From: JAABRU01 sp050180235
GTDB lineage: Bacteria > Desulfobacterota > Desulfobacteria > Desulfobacterales > Desulfococcaceae
Direction of reading: 5' to 3'
Assembly (NCBI GenBank): GCA_050180235.1
Contig: JBFXEJ010000114.1
Coordinates: 1 to 18,674 of the forward strand
DNA: 18,674 nt
In this document: positions 6,872-13,879 of the stretch, piece by piece
Position numbering within the stretch: the first letter of the stretch is position 1
How the letters are laid out: each line of letters begins with the position of its first letter
The notes under the pieces: model-generated
Told to the model about the DNA's origin: nothing
Seen by the model: only the letters and a program-made list of their open reading frames with translations
Databases searched by the model: none
Translations under genes and position numbers: made by a program

Positions 6872-8026
6872 GTGAAGAAAAGATTTGTGTTCGTGAGTGT
6901 GCTGATGATGACTGCCCTGATGTTCTGCGCATCATCCCTTTATGCAGAATCAAAGGAATACCGTGTGGGCTGCGCGTTTGCCATAACCGGCAGCGCGTCC
7001 TGGCTGGGGGAACCCCAGAAAAACACGGCAGAGATGATTCAGAAGGAAGTCAATGATGCCGGAGGTATCAACGGCAAAAAACTGGTTCTTTTCATAGAAG
7101 ACACCCAGGGCGAAAACACCCGTGCCGTGAACGCGATCAAGAAGCTGATCAAAAAAGACAATGTCTGCGCCATTATCGGCACTTCCCGGAGCGGAACCAG
7201 CATGGCTGCCATCCCGGTGGTGGAAAAAGCCGGAGTCCCCATGATTTCCTGCGCCGCGGCTGAAAGCATCACCACTCCGGTGGCAGAGCGCAAATGGGTA
7301 TTCAAGGTGGCCCAGAACGACAGCGATGCTGTGCGCCGGATTTATGAGCATCTGGTGGCCGCAGGCATCAAAGATGTGGGAATCATGAGCGGAACAACCG
7401 GATTCGGAGACGCTGGAAGAATTCAGTTGAAAGCCCTTTCCGGAGAATACGGCATCAATATTCTTGCAGACGAAACCTATGCGCCTGCGGATACGGACAT
7501 GACCGCACAGTTGATCAAAATCAGAAATTCCGGAGCCAAAGCCATTGTCAACTGGTCCATTGTTCCGGCCCAGGCCATTGTTCCCCAGAATATGAAGCAG
7601 TTGAAGATGGAGATTCCTCTTTACCAGAGTCACGGTTTTGCCAATGTCAAATATGCTGAAGCCGCCGGTCCGGCTGCTGATGGGCTGATTTTTCCGGCAG
7701 GAAGAATCATGGCCGCAGATACGGTTGCAGATGATAATCCCCAGAAAACAGTTCTGATGAAATACAAAACTGCATATGAAACCGCTTTCAAAGATAATGT
7801 CAGCACCTTTGGCGGCCATGCCTATGACGGTTTGTGGCTGATCATTGAAGCACTGAAAGCAGTAGGCGATGATCCCGCGAAAATCCGGGATTATCTGGAA
7901 ACAGCGCAGTTTACCGGCATCGGGGGCATGTTCAAATTTTCCGCGCAGGATCACTGCGGTCTGGATAAAATGGCATTTGAGATGCTGACTGTCAAAGACG
8001 GAAAGTTTGTTGTATACAGCAGGTAA
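6872..8026 (+). CDS. Periplasmic ABC substrate-binding protein, branched-chain amino acid (LivJ-like) family
   Basis: From the GTG start this is a 384-residue precursor. Residues 1-25 form a signal peptide (MKKRFVFVSVLMMTALMFC..., cleavage after SLYA). The mature part is a Peripla_BP_6/type I periplasmic fold: YRVGCAFAITGSASWLGEPQ, then EVNDAGGINGKKLVLFIEDTQG, a serine-rich ligand segment (IIGTSRSGTSMAAIPVVEKA), and a late FGGHAYDGLWLIIEAL. GTG is chosen because a clear signal peptide begins there, AAAGGAG precedes it, and a promoter lies between it and the upstream in-frame ATG. It would bind branched-chain amino acids or a related amide or acid in the periplasm. No Liv permease or ATPase gene is adjacent; the next genes are unrelated, so it is an orphan that must share a transporter or serve a sensor. 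It is divergent from the cNMP operon. Confidence 0.85.
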   Translation: MKKRFVFVSVLMMTALMFCASSLYAESKEYRVGCAFAITGSASWLGEPQKNTAEMIQKEVNDAGGINGKKLVLFIEDTQGENTRAVNAIKKLIKKDNVCAIIGTSRSGTSMAAIPVVEKAGVPMISCAAAESITTPVAERKWVFKVAQNDSDAVRRIYEHLVAAGIKDVGIMSGTTGFGDAGRIQLKALSGEYGINILADETYAPADTDMTAQLIKIRNSGAKAIVNWSIVPAQAIVPQNMKQLKMEIPLYQSHGFANVKYAEAAGPAADGLIFPAGRIMAADTVADDNPQKTVLMKYKTAYETAFKDNVSTFGGHAYDGLWLIIEALKAVGDDPAKIRDYLETAQFTGIGGMFKFSAQDHCGLDKMAFEMLTVKDGKFVVYSR

Positions 8027-8101
8027 GACCTTTCGAAGAAGCCCCCTTTTTAAGAGGAGCAGGGTGTGTACGGCAAATAGCACCTTAGGGAGTGCCGGGG
8101 G

Positions 8102-8185
8102 TTTAACCGCAAAGTGCGCAAAGAAGCTCGCAGAGGAGAACACAAAGTTTTTCTCTGCGGGCCTTTGCGTTAATTTGCGGTTAAA
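8102..8185. repeat. 84-bp nested palindromic repeat
   Basis: Outer arms TTTAACCGCAAA (8102-8113) and TTTGCGGTTAAA (8174-8185) are perfect. Two inner pairs follow: CGCAAAG (8117-8123) with CTTTGCG (8163-8169), and CGCAGAG (8129-8135) with CTCTGCG (8153-8159). The whole unit folds into one long imperfect hairpin. It resembles the 'CGCAAAG'-rich intergenic palindromes seen in many bacteria. It lies about 75 bp after the Liv-type gene and could end or stabilise that transcript. Confidence 0.65.
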
Positions 8186-8233
8186 AATCCGGAGTGATAA
8201 ACGGAAAATTTGGCGGAATGAAACTTTTTCCGA

Positions 8234-8356
8234 TTCGCCATTGAAATGATACAATCTGCACATAATCCGGAGGAGTGCAAAAATTAGGCGGAGCGGTTTT
8301 TTGCACATAAGAAACAGCGGAAAAACTGGCAATATTTGGATCAAATCAATGGCGAA
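8234..8356. mobile_element. MITE-like element, family 1, intact copy (123 bp)
   Basis: Terminal inverted repeats at 8234-8250 (TTCGCCATTGAAATGAT) and 8340-8356 match at 15 of 17 positions. An internal hairpin pairs GTGCAAAAA (8275-8283) with TTTTTGCAC (8298-8306). A second copy with the same ends and core lies at 18306-18502. There is no coding capacity, so it would be non-autonomous. A clear target-site duplication is not seen. Confidence 0.6.
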
Positions 8357-8367
8357 CTGGTATTATA

Positions 8368-8438
8368 CATGAACTTATCCAAATAATATGCTGAATAATT
8401 TTAAATTAAATTCAATATATTATTTGGATAGATTCATG
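8368..8438. repeat. 71-bp A/T-rich inverted-repeat element
   Basis: The 22-base arms at 8368-8389 and 8417-8438 are inverted copies with two mismatches; the inner 14 bases (TATCCAAATAATAT) are perfect. The 27-base centre is almost pure A/T. It begins 11 bases after the family 1 element. The size and shape suggest a MITE or an operator-like palindrome. I see no second copy or target duplication. Confidence 0.5.
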
Positions 8439-8563
8439 CCGGTCGCTGTTTCTGAAAAAATATGCTCTGAAAATTTTCCCACTTTCAGGATATTCCCTTC
8501 AATATGCCTGTTTGATTTAAAATACTGGCTCCTGCAATGACTGACAGTTGAAAGAGAGGACAG

Positions 8564-8641
8564 ATGATCAGAAATCTTAACATATCAAATTTTCGCCTTA
8601 AAGAGTTTGGCAGTGCTATACAAGTAATGCTGATTATTTAA
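8564..8641 (+). pseudogene. Truncated start of an OLD/SMC-like AAA ATPase gene
   Basis: A 25-codon frame begins ATG after GAGAGGA and reads MIRNLNISNFRLKEF before ending at TAA. The opening is typical of OLD-nuclease/AAA_15/AAA_21 ATPases, whose next segment would carry the Walker A; nothing downstream matches one. The expected 'F-R-x-F' spot is shortened, suggesting a small deletion. This is probably the 5' stump of a lost gene. The rest of 8439-8778 shows no gene apart from this stump and the promoter at 8705-8733. Confidence 0.35.
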
Positions 8642-8704
8642 ATTATATTTACAGAATGTTATGCTGATTTCCTGTTTTTGGATACTTATAAACATAGGAG
8701 AGAT

Positions 8705-8733
8705 TTGACTCGTCAGTCTGTCTTGAATACACT
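8705..8733 (+). promoter_or_regulatory. Sigma70-like promoter for the esterase gene
   Basis: TTGACT (8705-8710), a 17-base spacer and TACACT (8728-8733) predict a start near 8740. The ATG at 8779 would have a leader of about 40 nt containing GGGAGGG. Confidence 0.5.
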
Positions 8734-8778
8734 TAAAAAAATATTACAGCAAATCACAGGGAGGGCATTCAGAATTCT

Positions 8779-9528
8779 ATGAACATTACCTATCACAAAT
8801 GGCACAGCCCGAATCTGAACAGGGAAATGGAACTCAAGGTTTACGGCCACGCGGGAAAACCCTTTATCGTGTTCCCTTCCTCGGCAGGAAGATTTTTTGA
8901 TTATGAAAACAACGGTATGGTTGAATCATGCGCATCTTTTCTCCGCAGGGGGAAAATCACTTTGATAACAGTTGACAGCATTGACAGTGAATCATGGCTT
9001 TATCGCGCAGCCCATCCCTGGGACAGGGCGGCAAAACATGATGCGTATGAAAATTATATCCTCAAAGAAGTCATGCCCTTTGCCCAGAATCTCCGTCCGG
9101 AATTTCAGAAAGCAGGAACCACAGGATGCAGCATGGGAGCCTTTCATGCTGCCAATTTCCTCTTCCGCAATCCCCGGTATTTTGATACAGTGATTGCACT
9201 GAGCGGTCTGTACGGCCCCCGTTATATGCTGGGGGATTACATGGATGATCGCCTGTATTTTTATTTTCCCCTGTGTTATCTGCCCAATATGAATGATCCG
9301 GCAATTTTGGATTTGTACCAAAAATGCCGCATTATCCTATGCGTGGGGCAGGGTCCCTGGGAAAAATGCGATCAGTATGACTGCATTGATGAAACCCGTG
9401 CCATGAAAAATGTATTGGACGCAAAAAAAATACCGGTATGGGCTGATTTCTGGGGCTATGATGTAAATCACGACTGGGTATGGTGGAAAAAGCAGATGCC
9501 CTATTTTCTGAAACATCTGAATCTGTAA
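8779..9528 (+). CDS. Alpha/beta-hydrolase of the putative esterase (esterase D-like) family
   Basis: This 249-residue protein has no signal peptide. The nucleophile elbow is TTGCSMGAFHAANF, with Ser118 inside a G-x-S-x-G. A likely catalytic His lies in YDVNHDWVWW (His231), at the expected C-terminal place. An acidic residue from the CDQYDCIDE stretch could complete the triad. The N-terminus (WHSPNLNREMELKVYGHAGKPFIVFPSS) matches the first strands of PF00756-like esterases. The substrate cannot be told. GGGAGGG sits 13 bases before the ATG, a long spacing. It is a single-gene unit with its own promoter. Its TAA stop is also the left target duplication of the mobile element that follows, so the insertion left the protein intact. 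Confidence 0.8.
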   Translation: MNITYHKWHSPNLNREMELKVYGHAGKPFIVFPSSAGRFFDYENNGMVESCASFLRRGKITLITVDSIDSESWLYRAAHPWDRAAKHDAYENYILKEVMPFAQNLRPEFQKAGTTGCSMGAFHAANFLFRNPRYFDTVIALSGLYGPRYMLGDYMDDRLYFYFPLCYLPNMNDPAILDLYQKCRIILCVGQGPWEKCDQYDCIDETRAMKNVLDAKKIPVWADFWGYDVNHDWVWWKKQMPYFLKHLNL

Positions 9529-9629
9529 GGTGATTTCCAGAAAAGAATATACCGGAAAAGTATCAAAAGCTTCCAGCTTTTGCCCTGTGCCTGTGAACTG
9601 AACCGGGATATTTATTTTCAGAAATCACC
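9529..9629 (+). mobile_element. MITE-like element, family 2, copy A (101 bp), on the esterase stop codon
   Basis: It begins GGTGATTTCCAGAAAA and ends TTTTCAGAAATCACC; the ends are inverted repeats (9 perfect, about 21 of 27 overall). It is flanked by TAA at 9526-9528 (the esterase stop codon) and TAA at 9630-9632. Copy B is nearly identical (about five differences by eye) and copy C is inverted. There is no coding capacity. The centre holds its own small palindrome, AAAAGCTTCCAGCTTTT. The TNA-type duplication fits mobilisation by an IS5-family (IS1031-group) transposase, by inference. Confidence 0.75.
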
Positions 9630-9666
9630 TAAAACAAAAAATTGCAGGTGGATGTAGCAATAGCAA

Positions 9667-9715
9667 TAGCGAAACCCACCATTGGAATTTAGCAGCAAAA
9701 AGTTGGGTTTCGCTA
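9667..9715. repeat. Palindromic repeat upstream of the ABC ATPase gene
   Basis: Arms TAGCGAAACCCA (9667-9678) and TGGGTTTCGCTA (9704-9715) are perfect inverted copies with a 25-nt loop. Weaker pairing extends outwards (GCAATAGC against GCGCTGC). It sits between the family 2 element and the ATPase start codon at 9742, so it lies in the region where a promoter or ribosome site would be expected. Confidence 0.6.
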
Positions 9716-9741
9716 GCGCTGCACCCCCCTAATGGAAAAAT

Positions 9742-10434
9742 ATGCGACTGGAATGCCGAAATATCACATTTGCCTATCCCGGCTCGGAAAAACCTGTATT
9801 CCGTGATTTGTCCTGCACAATTGCGGAACCGGGTTTTCATGCTCTGTTCGGGCCTTCGGGCGTGGGCAAAACCTCTTTTGCCAGAATCCTTTCCGGTGAT
9901 ATTGCCGGATATTCCGGTGAAGTTATTGCAGAAGGCATGGATCGGGTGGCTTACACTTACAATCTGGAACGCCTGCCCGGATGGTCTGCCGTGGGAAACC
10001 ATATTGACAAAATCACTCCGGATTCCAATGAACAGAGCAAAAAAGAACTCATTGATATATTTGGCATTGCCAAATGTATGAACCGGGGATTTTCCCGGCT
10101 TTCCCTGGGACAGAAAAACCGGGTCAATCTGCTGCGCTATCTGGTGCAGGATTTTGATCTGCTGATTCTGGATGAGAGTCTGGCAAATGTGGATGAAATG
10201 ACAAGGGAAAAAATCATTCTTCACATTAAGGAAATGTTTCCGCAGACTTTTTTTCTCTATATTTCGCACAATGTGGTGGAAGTGTCAAAATTCTGCAAAC
10301 AGATTATTGTATTCCGGGGAGCCGGAAAAAGCCCATGCACACGGGAAATTGCAGGGCATGATATAAAAAAAGGCGAAAATCCGGACAGAAAGATACTGGA
10401 TCGCATCATGCTGGAGATTATGAATGCTGCGTAA
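9742..10434 (+). CDS. ABC transporter ATP-binding protein, NitT/TauT (SsuB/ThiZ-like) family
   Basis: This 230-residue protein would drive import through the permease encoded at 11120-11875, at the inner face of the membrane. Walker A is GPSGVGKTS (37-45), the signature is LSLGQKNR (a variant of LSGGQ), Walker B is LLILDES with the catalytic Glu, and the switch His is in YISHN. The Q-loop reads YTYNLERLPGW, with Asn where Gln is normal. Family features such as LPGWSAVGN (for LPWxTVxEN) place it with nitrate/taurine/sulfonate/pyrimidine importers. The start is ATG 9742; an ATG at 9732 is in another frame. No good ribosome site is seen, perhaps because repeats abut the gene. Its partners lie downstream, separated from it by a Uma2 gene. 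Confidence 0.85.
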   Translation: MRLECRNITFAYPGSEKPVFRDLSCTIAEPGFHALFGPSGVGKTSFARILSGDIAGYSGEVIAEGMDRVAYTYNLERLPGWSAVGNHIDKITPDSNEQSKKELIDIFGIAKCMNRGFSRLSLGQKNRVNLLRYLVQDFDLLILDESLANVDEMTREKIILHIKEMFPQTFFLYISHNVVEVSKFCKQIIVFRGAGKSPCTREIAGHDIKKGENPDRKILDRIMLEIMNAA

Positions 10435-10458
10435 TGAAAAAACTTTCAAAGTCAGGAT

Positions 10459-10485
10459 GTCGGATTACGCTGTCGCTAATCCGAC
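10459..10485. repeat. REP-like palindrome between the ABC ATPase and Uma2 genes
   Basis: GTCGGATTA (10459-10467) and TAATCCGAC (10477-10485) form a 9-bp stem with a 9-nt loop. It resembles the widely dispersed 'GTCGGATTA...TAATCCGAC' intergenic palindromes. It marks the left side of the segment that carries the Uma2 gene. Confidence 0.6.
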
Positions 10486-10548
10486 CTACAATTTTAAGTG
10501 AAATAATGCACTATGTTATTTCTCTGATATACGGAGTCTGAAACTGAC

Positions 10549-11112
10549 ATGCTATCGGCTGCATTGACAAAAAATTTTGATTCTCTGCTTACCGGGGAGG
10601 AACTGGCAAAAATGCCGGATATAGGGCCATCCGAGCTTGTGGAAGGGGAACTGGTATATATGTCGCCAACCGGATATACACATGGCATCACTGAAATTGG
10701 AGTCGGAAGCATACTGAGGGCTTTTGTCAGAAAAAACAATCTGGGGATTGTCATGACCGGGGAAGTGGGCATATACACCAGCCGAAATCCTGACACGATC
10801 CGGGCTGCTGATGTGATTTACATCTCCCATGAACGCATGGCAAAAGTGGAATCAGACAGTTTTCTGGATATTGCGCCTGAACTGGTGGTGGAAATCCTGT
10901 CTCCCGGTGACAGATGGTATGAGGTGTCAGACAAAACAGCGGAATATTTTTCTGCGGGCGTGAAAAGTGTCTGGCTTGTCAATCCCAGGAGAAAACAGGT
11001 TTTTGTATATCATTCCCCGGCAAATGTAAAATGTTACGGTCAGGATGAAATCCTGTCAGATGAAACCGTCCTTCCGGGATTTGCGGTCGCGACAGAAGAA
11101 TTTTTCAACTGA
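10549..11112 (+). CDS. Uma2-family (DUF820) PD-(D/E)XK endonuclease-like protein
   Basis: This 187-residue protein has the Uma2 layout: LVEGELVYMSPTGYTHG near residues 30-46, Asp88 in AADVIYISHER, Glu115 in ELVVEILSPGDR (the E-x-L of the PD-(D/E)XK fold), and Lys129 in the SDKTAEYFSAGVKSVWLVNP helix. All core acidic residues are present, so it may be active. Uma2 proteins are abundant in cyanobacteria and other genomes, often many copies per genome; their role is poorly known. The gene splits an ABC transporter operon, ending 7 bp before the permease ATG. Only a weak GGAG lies upstream of its start. It was probably acquired into the operon. Confidence 0.8.
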   Translation: MLSAALTKNFDSLLTGEELAKMPDIGPSELVEGELVYMSPTGYTHGITEIGVGSILRAFVRKNNLGIVMTGEVGIYTSRNPDTIRAADVIYISHERMAKVESDSFLDIAPELVVEILSPGDRWYEVSDKTAEYFSAGVKSVWLVNPRRKQVFVYHSPANVKCYGQDEILSDETVLPGFAVATEEFFN

Positions 11113-11119
11113 ACTGACG

Positions 11120-11875
11120 ATGATCACACTTCTGAGACGCATATGCCAGTTTCTGATTATCTACTTTCTTGGCCTGTTTTTTCTGATGGGGATCAAGTAT
11201 TCCCTGGGACTTTCCAATTATGTGATTCCGGGAATTTCAGAGATATACGGCGTATTTGTCAGTGAATACAGACGATATTTTTCCGATGTGGTCAGCACGC
11301 TTTCTGTGGCTGTAATCGGTCAGGCTCTTTCCATCTGTCTGGCGCTGCTGGTCGGAATTATGGGACGGCAGGCCACATGGTTCGGCTCTTTTGTCAGAGT
11401 AGCGGCCTACAATATTCAGGCTTATCCCATTGTCGCGATTGCACCGATTATTTTTATTCTGCTCGGAGACGGCTTTCTTTCCCGGCTGATTATTGCCGCT
11501 ATGATCTGCTATTTTCCCCTGCTTCTGTCTGTGGTGGGAATTATGGCGGAACCTGTTAAAGACATTGAGCATTTCTACAGAGTTACAGGCAGAATGCGCT
11601 GGCAGTTGGAAGTGAAAATCCGGGCATTTGAGAATCTGGGCAAGCTGACAACCGTGATTTCCGGCAGTGCGACTCTGGCAATGGCAGGCACAATTGTTGC
11701 AGAATTCATTGCAGCAAACGCGGGAATCGGCTACAGTATCCGCATCGCCCTTTACCAAAGCGATCTGGCCAGGGTGCTGGTTGCACTTTTTCTTATCGGC
11801 ATTATCCTGTCTGTGTATCAGGGGCTTCTGGAATGGGCAGGAAGTCTGGTAAAGGAAAAATGGGCTGGAGGATAA
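11120..11875 (+). CDS. ABC transporter permease, NitT/TauT (SsuC/ThiX-like) family
   Basis: About 251 residues from the ATG at 11120, which directly precedes the first hydrophobic segment (LLRRICQFLIIYFLGLFF). A longer frame opens at 11045 but overlaps Uma2 and adds only charged residues. About six membrane segments are seen. The cytoplasmic EAA-type loop lies between FYRVTGRMRWQLEVK and AEFIAANAGIGYSI, where it would contact the ATPase. The start is 7 bp after the Uma2 stop with no clear ribosome site, so translation may be coupled. It imports the ligand delivered by the binding protein at 12544-13527. Confidence 0.8.
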   Translation: MITLLRRICQFLIIYFLGLFFLMGIKYSLGLSNYVIPGISEIYGVFVSEYRRYFSDVVSTLSVAVIGQALSICLALLVGIMGRQATWFGSFVRVAAYNIQAYPIVAIAPIIFILLGDGFLSRLIIAAMICYFPLLLSVVGIMAEPVKDIEHFYRVTGRMRWQLEVKIRAFENLGKLTTVISGSATLAMAGTIVAEFIAANAGIGYSIRIALYQSDLARVLVALFLIGIILSVYQGLLEWAGSLVKEKWAGG

Positions 11876-11881
11876 TCGATT

Positions 11882-12367
11882 ATGAAAGAAAAAATGAGCA
11901 GATGGGGTATTGGCCCTGTTTTTGTTTTTCTGTCAGTCAGTTACGGCATGATAATGTTTGTGCTGACATATTTTTTTTATCCATTCTTCCAAATTACAGT
12001 TGTTCCCTATCCGCTGATGGCCGGTTTGGGAATTTGTCTTATTGTTATCGGAATCCCGTTTTTTGTCATCTCTGCGGTTACGGTTATGCGTGCATACAAT
12101 GCTGACAGACTTGTCACAGATGGCATTTTCAGATACTGCAGGCATCCTCTGTATGCCTCATGGGTTGTATTCCTTGTGCCGGGGATGGTTTTGCCGGTAA
12201 ACAGTTGGCTGGGACTGACTGTGCCTGTATTCATGTTTTCAATATTGCGCATTTTGGTCAGAAAAGAGGAAAAATATCTGGAGGATGTGTTTGGTTCCGA
12301 ATATCTTGCATATAAAAAAAGAGTTCCCTGCATATTGCCTTACGGTGTGATGAAGCAGAAGGTATAA
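11882..12367 (+). CDS. Isoprenylcysteine carboxyl methyltransferase-family (ICMT/PEMT-like) membrane protein
   Basis: This 161-residue protein has about four hydrophobic segments. The family motif is GIFRYCRHPLYASWVVFLVPG (around residues 82-102), and the C-terminal RKEEKYLEDVFGSEYLAYKKRV completes the SAM-binding region typical of ICMT and phospholipid methyltransferases. It probably methylates a lipid or small substrate at the inner membrane; bacterial members rarely have known substrates. It begins 6 bp after the permease stop, with GGAGG supplied by the permease's last codons. It sits inside the transporter gene set without a clear link to it. Confidence 0.75.
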   Translation: MKEKMSRWGIGPVFVFLSVSYGMIMFVLTYFFYPFFQITVVPYPLMAGLGICLIVIGIPFFVISAVTVMRAYNADRLVTDGIFRYCRHPLYASWVVFLVPGMVLPVNSWLGLTVPVFMFSILRILVRKEEKYLEDVFGSEYLAYKKRVPCILPYGVMKQKV

Positions 12368-12375
12368 ATGTATAA

Positions 12376-12476
12376 GGTGATTTATGGAAAAGAATATACC
12401 GGAAAAGTATCAAAAGCTTCCAGCTTTTGGACTGTGCCTGTGAACTGAACCGGGATATTTATTTTCAGAAATCACC
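12376..12476 (+). mobile_element. MITE-like element, family 2, copy B (101 bp)
   Basis: It is the same length and orientation as copy A and nearly identical to it. Ends are GGTGATTTATGGAAAA and TTTTCAGAAATCACC, flanked by TAA at 12373-12375 and TAA at 12477-12479. The left TAA lies 6 bp after the methyltransferase stop codon. It separates that gene from the binding-protein gene of the same transporter, so it may affect transcript continuity. Confidence 0.75.
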
Positions 12477-12543
12477 TAAAGGACTGTATGCAGACTGACT
12501 TAAAAAAAAATGCTGCATTTCTCTCTCAGATAAGGAGGATATT

Positions 12544-13527
12544 ATGCCCCGCAGATATATTGTTCTGTTTGTATTTTTTATGGCAGTATTCCGTATTGAA
12601 CCACCTGCTTTTGCAGAGGAAAAACTCAATTACCGTCTCAAATGGCTGTTCAATACCAGCACAGTGGGCGATATTTATGCTGATGCAAACGGTTTTTTCC
12701 AAAAAAACGGTTTGGATGTCACAGTAAAGGAAGGCGGGCCGGAACGGGACGCGATCCGGGAACTGGAACTGGGACATGCACAGTTTGGCGCAGCCACCGC
12801 TGATCAGGTTATCCGCGCATTGTCCAAAGGCTCGCCTGTGGTGGTGCTTGCCCAGCTTTTTCAGGTCAATCCGCTGCAATGGATCTACCGGAGTTCCCAA
12901 CTCTCCCTGAACAGTATTTCAGATTTGCAGGGAAAAATCATTGGCATCACTTATGGCGGAAATGATGAAAGCATTATGCGCACCCTGCTGGCAAAAGCCA
13001 ATATGACGGAAGACAATGTGAAATTTTTCAGTGTGCGCTATGATTTCACGCCTTTTTACCAAAAAAGGGTTGACATCTGGCCTGTATACCGCAATGCGCA
13101 GGGGCCGATTATTGCCAAAAAACTGGGGGAAAACAATGAGGAAGTGAAATTTTTTGTTCCCACTGATTTTGGCGTGAAATTTGTTGCAAATTCCCTTGTC
13201 ACATCTGCACGGATGATGGAAAAACATCCGGATAATGTGAAAAAATTTACACTGGCTTTGCTGTCCGCGTGGGAAGAGGCGCTTGCTCCGGAAAATGCGG
13301 AAAAGGCTCTTGGCACACTCGCACAGTTTGACAAAGACACAGCAGAAGATATTCGCAGACAGCAGTTGGATCTCACACGTCCCATGATCAAACCTTCAGC
13401 GGATTTCCGCATTGGAACCATTGATCGGGAGGCATGGGTGCAGACAGAACAGATCATGCTGATGCAAAAACTGATTCCGCACGCGGTTTCTGTGGAAAAA
13501 ATGCTGATGCCGCTGCCGGAAAAGTAG
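12544..13527 (+). CDS. Periplasmic substrate-binding protein, NMT1/THI5-like (NitT/TauT type)
   Basis: This 327-residue precursor has a signal peptide (MPRRYIVLFVFFMAVF..., cleavage near AFA-EEK). The mature part is a type II periplasmic fold with family hallmarks: LKWLFNTSTVGDIYADANGF, FFQKNGLDVTVKEGGPERDA, GHAQFGAATADQVIRALSKG and PVVVLAQLFQ. These match NMT1/THI5 domains, which bind nitrate, taurine, sulfonates or the thiamine pyrimidine precursor; which one applies here cannot be told. A strong ribosome site, AAGGAGG, lies seven bases before the ATG. It supplies the ABC importer encoded upstream. The next gene is a chemoreceptor, so a shared ligand is possible but unsupported. Confidence 0.85.
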   Translation: MPRRYIVLFVFFMAVFRIEPPAFAEEKLNYRLKWLFNTSTVGDIYADANGFFQKNGLDVTVKEGGPERDAIRELELGHAQFGAATADQVIRALSKGSPVVVLAQLFQVNPLQWIYRSSQLSLNSISDLQGKIIGITYGGNDESIMRTLLAKANMTEDNVKFFSVRYDFTPFYQKRVDIWPVYRNAQGPIIAKKLGENNEEVKFFVPTDFGVKFVANSLVTSARMMEKHPDNVKKFTLALLSAWEEALAPENAEKALGTLAQFDKDTAEDIRRQQLDLTRPMIKPSADFRIGTIDREAWVQTEQIMLMQKLIPHAVSVEKMLMPLPEK

Positions 13528-13649
13528 AAAAAACTTCCAGTTTGTTCATAAGCAACTGCACAAACCGGAAGCTTGTGATACTTTAAAGCAGAACATGCTT
13601 CCAGCTTGTTCATAAACAGCGGCAAAAGCTGGAAGCTTATGATACTTTA

Positions 13650-13785
13650 GGCGATTTCCATGAAAAAATGTACCATAATTGTAGGGTGGGCACGGCTTTT
13701 TGTGCCCACCGTTTCAGCAGGACGGCGGGCACAAAAAGCCGTGCCCACCCTACGAAAAACGGTATAATCATTAATGGAAATCACC
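13650..13785. mobile_element. MITE-like element, family 2-related copy D (136 bp), inside the 64-bp repeat
   Basis: Ends are GGCGATTTCCAT (13650-13661) and ATGGAAATCACC (13774-13785), inverted copies with one mismatch and sharing the family 2 terminus. TTA at 13647-13649 and 13786-13788 is the target duplication. The uninterrupted first repeat unit shows the empty site (GATACTTTAAAGCAG). The centre does not match copies A-C; it is a different palindrome (13681-13753). Confidence 0.75.
13681..13753. repeat. Long GTAGGGTGGGCACGG palindrome nested in element D
   Basis: Thirty-base arms (13681-13710 and 13724-13753) are inverted copies with a single mismatch around a 13-nt loop. Such 'GTAGGGTGGGCA' palindromes occur between genes in many bacteria. 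Folded, it is a very stable hairpin placed about 125 bp upstream of the chemoreceptor gene. Confidence 0.75.
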
Positions 13786-13879
13786 TTAAAGCAGAACATG
13801 CTTCCAGCTTGTTCATAAGCAGCGGCACAAGCTGGAAGCTTGTGATACTCTACAAACCCCAAACAAATCAGGAAATACC

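Larger units (their letters stand above)
13534..13853 (+). repeat. 64-bp palindromic tandem repeat, three copies, the second interrupted
   Basis: Units begin at 13534, 13598 and 13801. Each contains an inverted repeat, CTTCCAGCTTGT and ACAAGCTGGAAG in the best copy, followed by GCTTGTGATACTTTAAAGCA. The first spacing is 64 bp. The second is 203 bp, and removing the 136-bp insertion plus its 3-bp duplication gives exactly 64. The third unit ends about 27 bp before the chemoreceptor start. The array fills the gap after the binding-protein gene and could terminate or process its transcript. Confidence 0.8.

Noticed and set aside
6950..8344. A 464-codon minus-strand open frame opposite the Liv-type binding protein.
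   Set aside because: It is the antisense shadow of a clear gene with signal peptide and family motifs. Its protein has no recognisable domain and it runs into the repeat region.
13534..13853. A CRISPR array, because of regularly spaced palindromic repeats.
   Set aside because: The units are contiguous 64-bp tandem copies without unique spacers, the extra spacing is a mobile element, and no cas gene is near.
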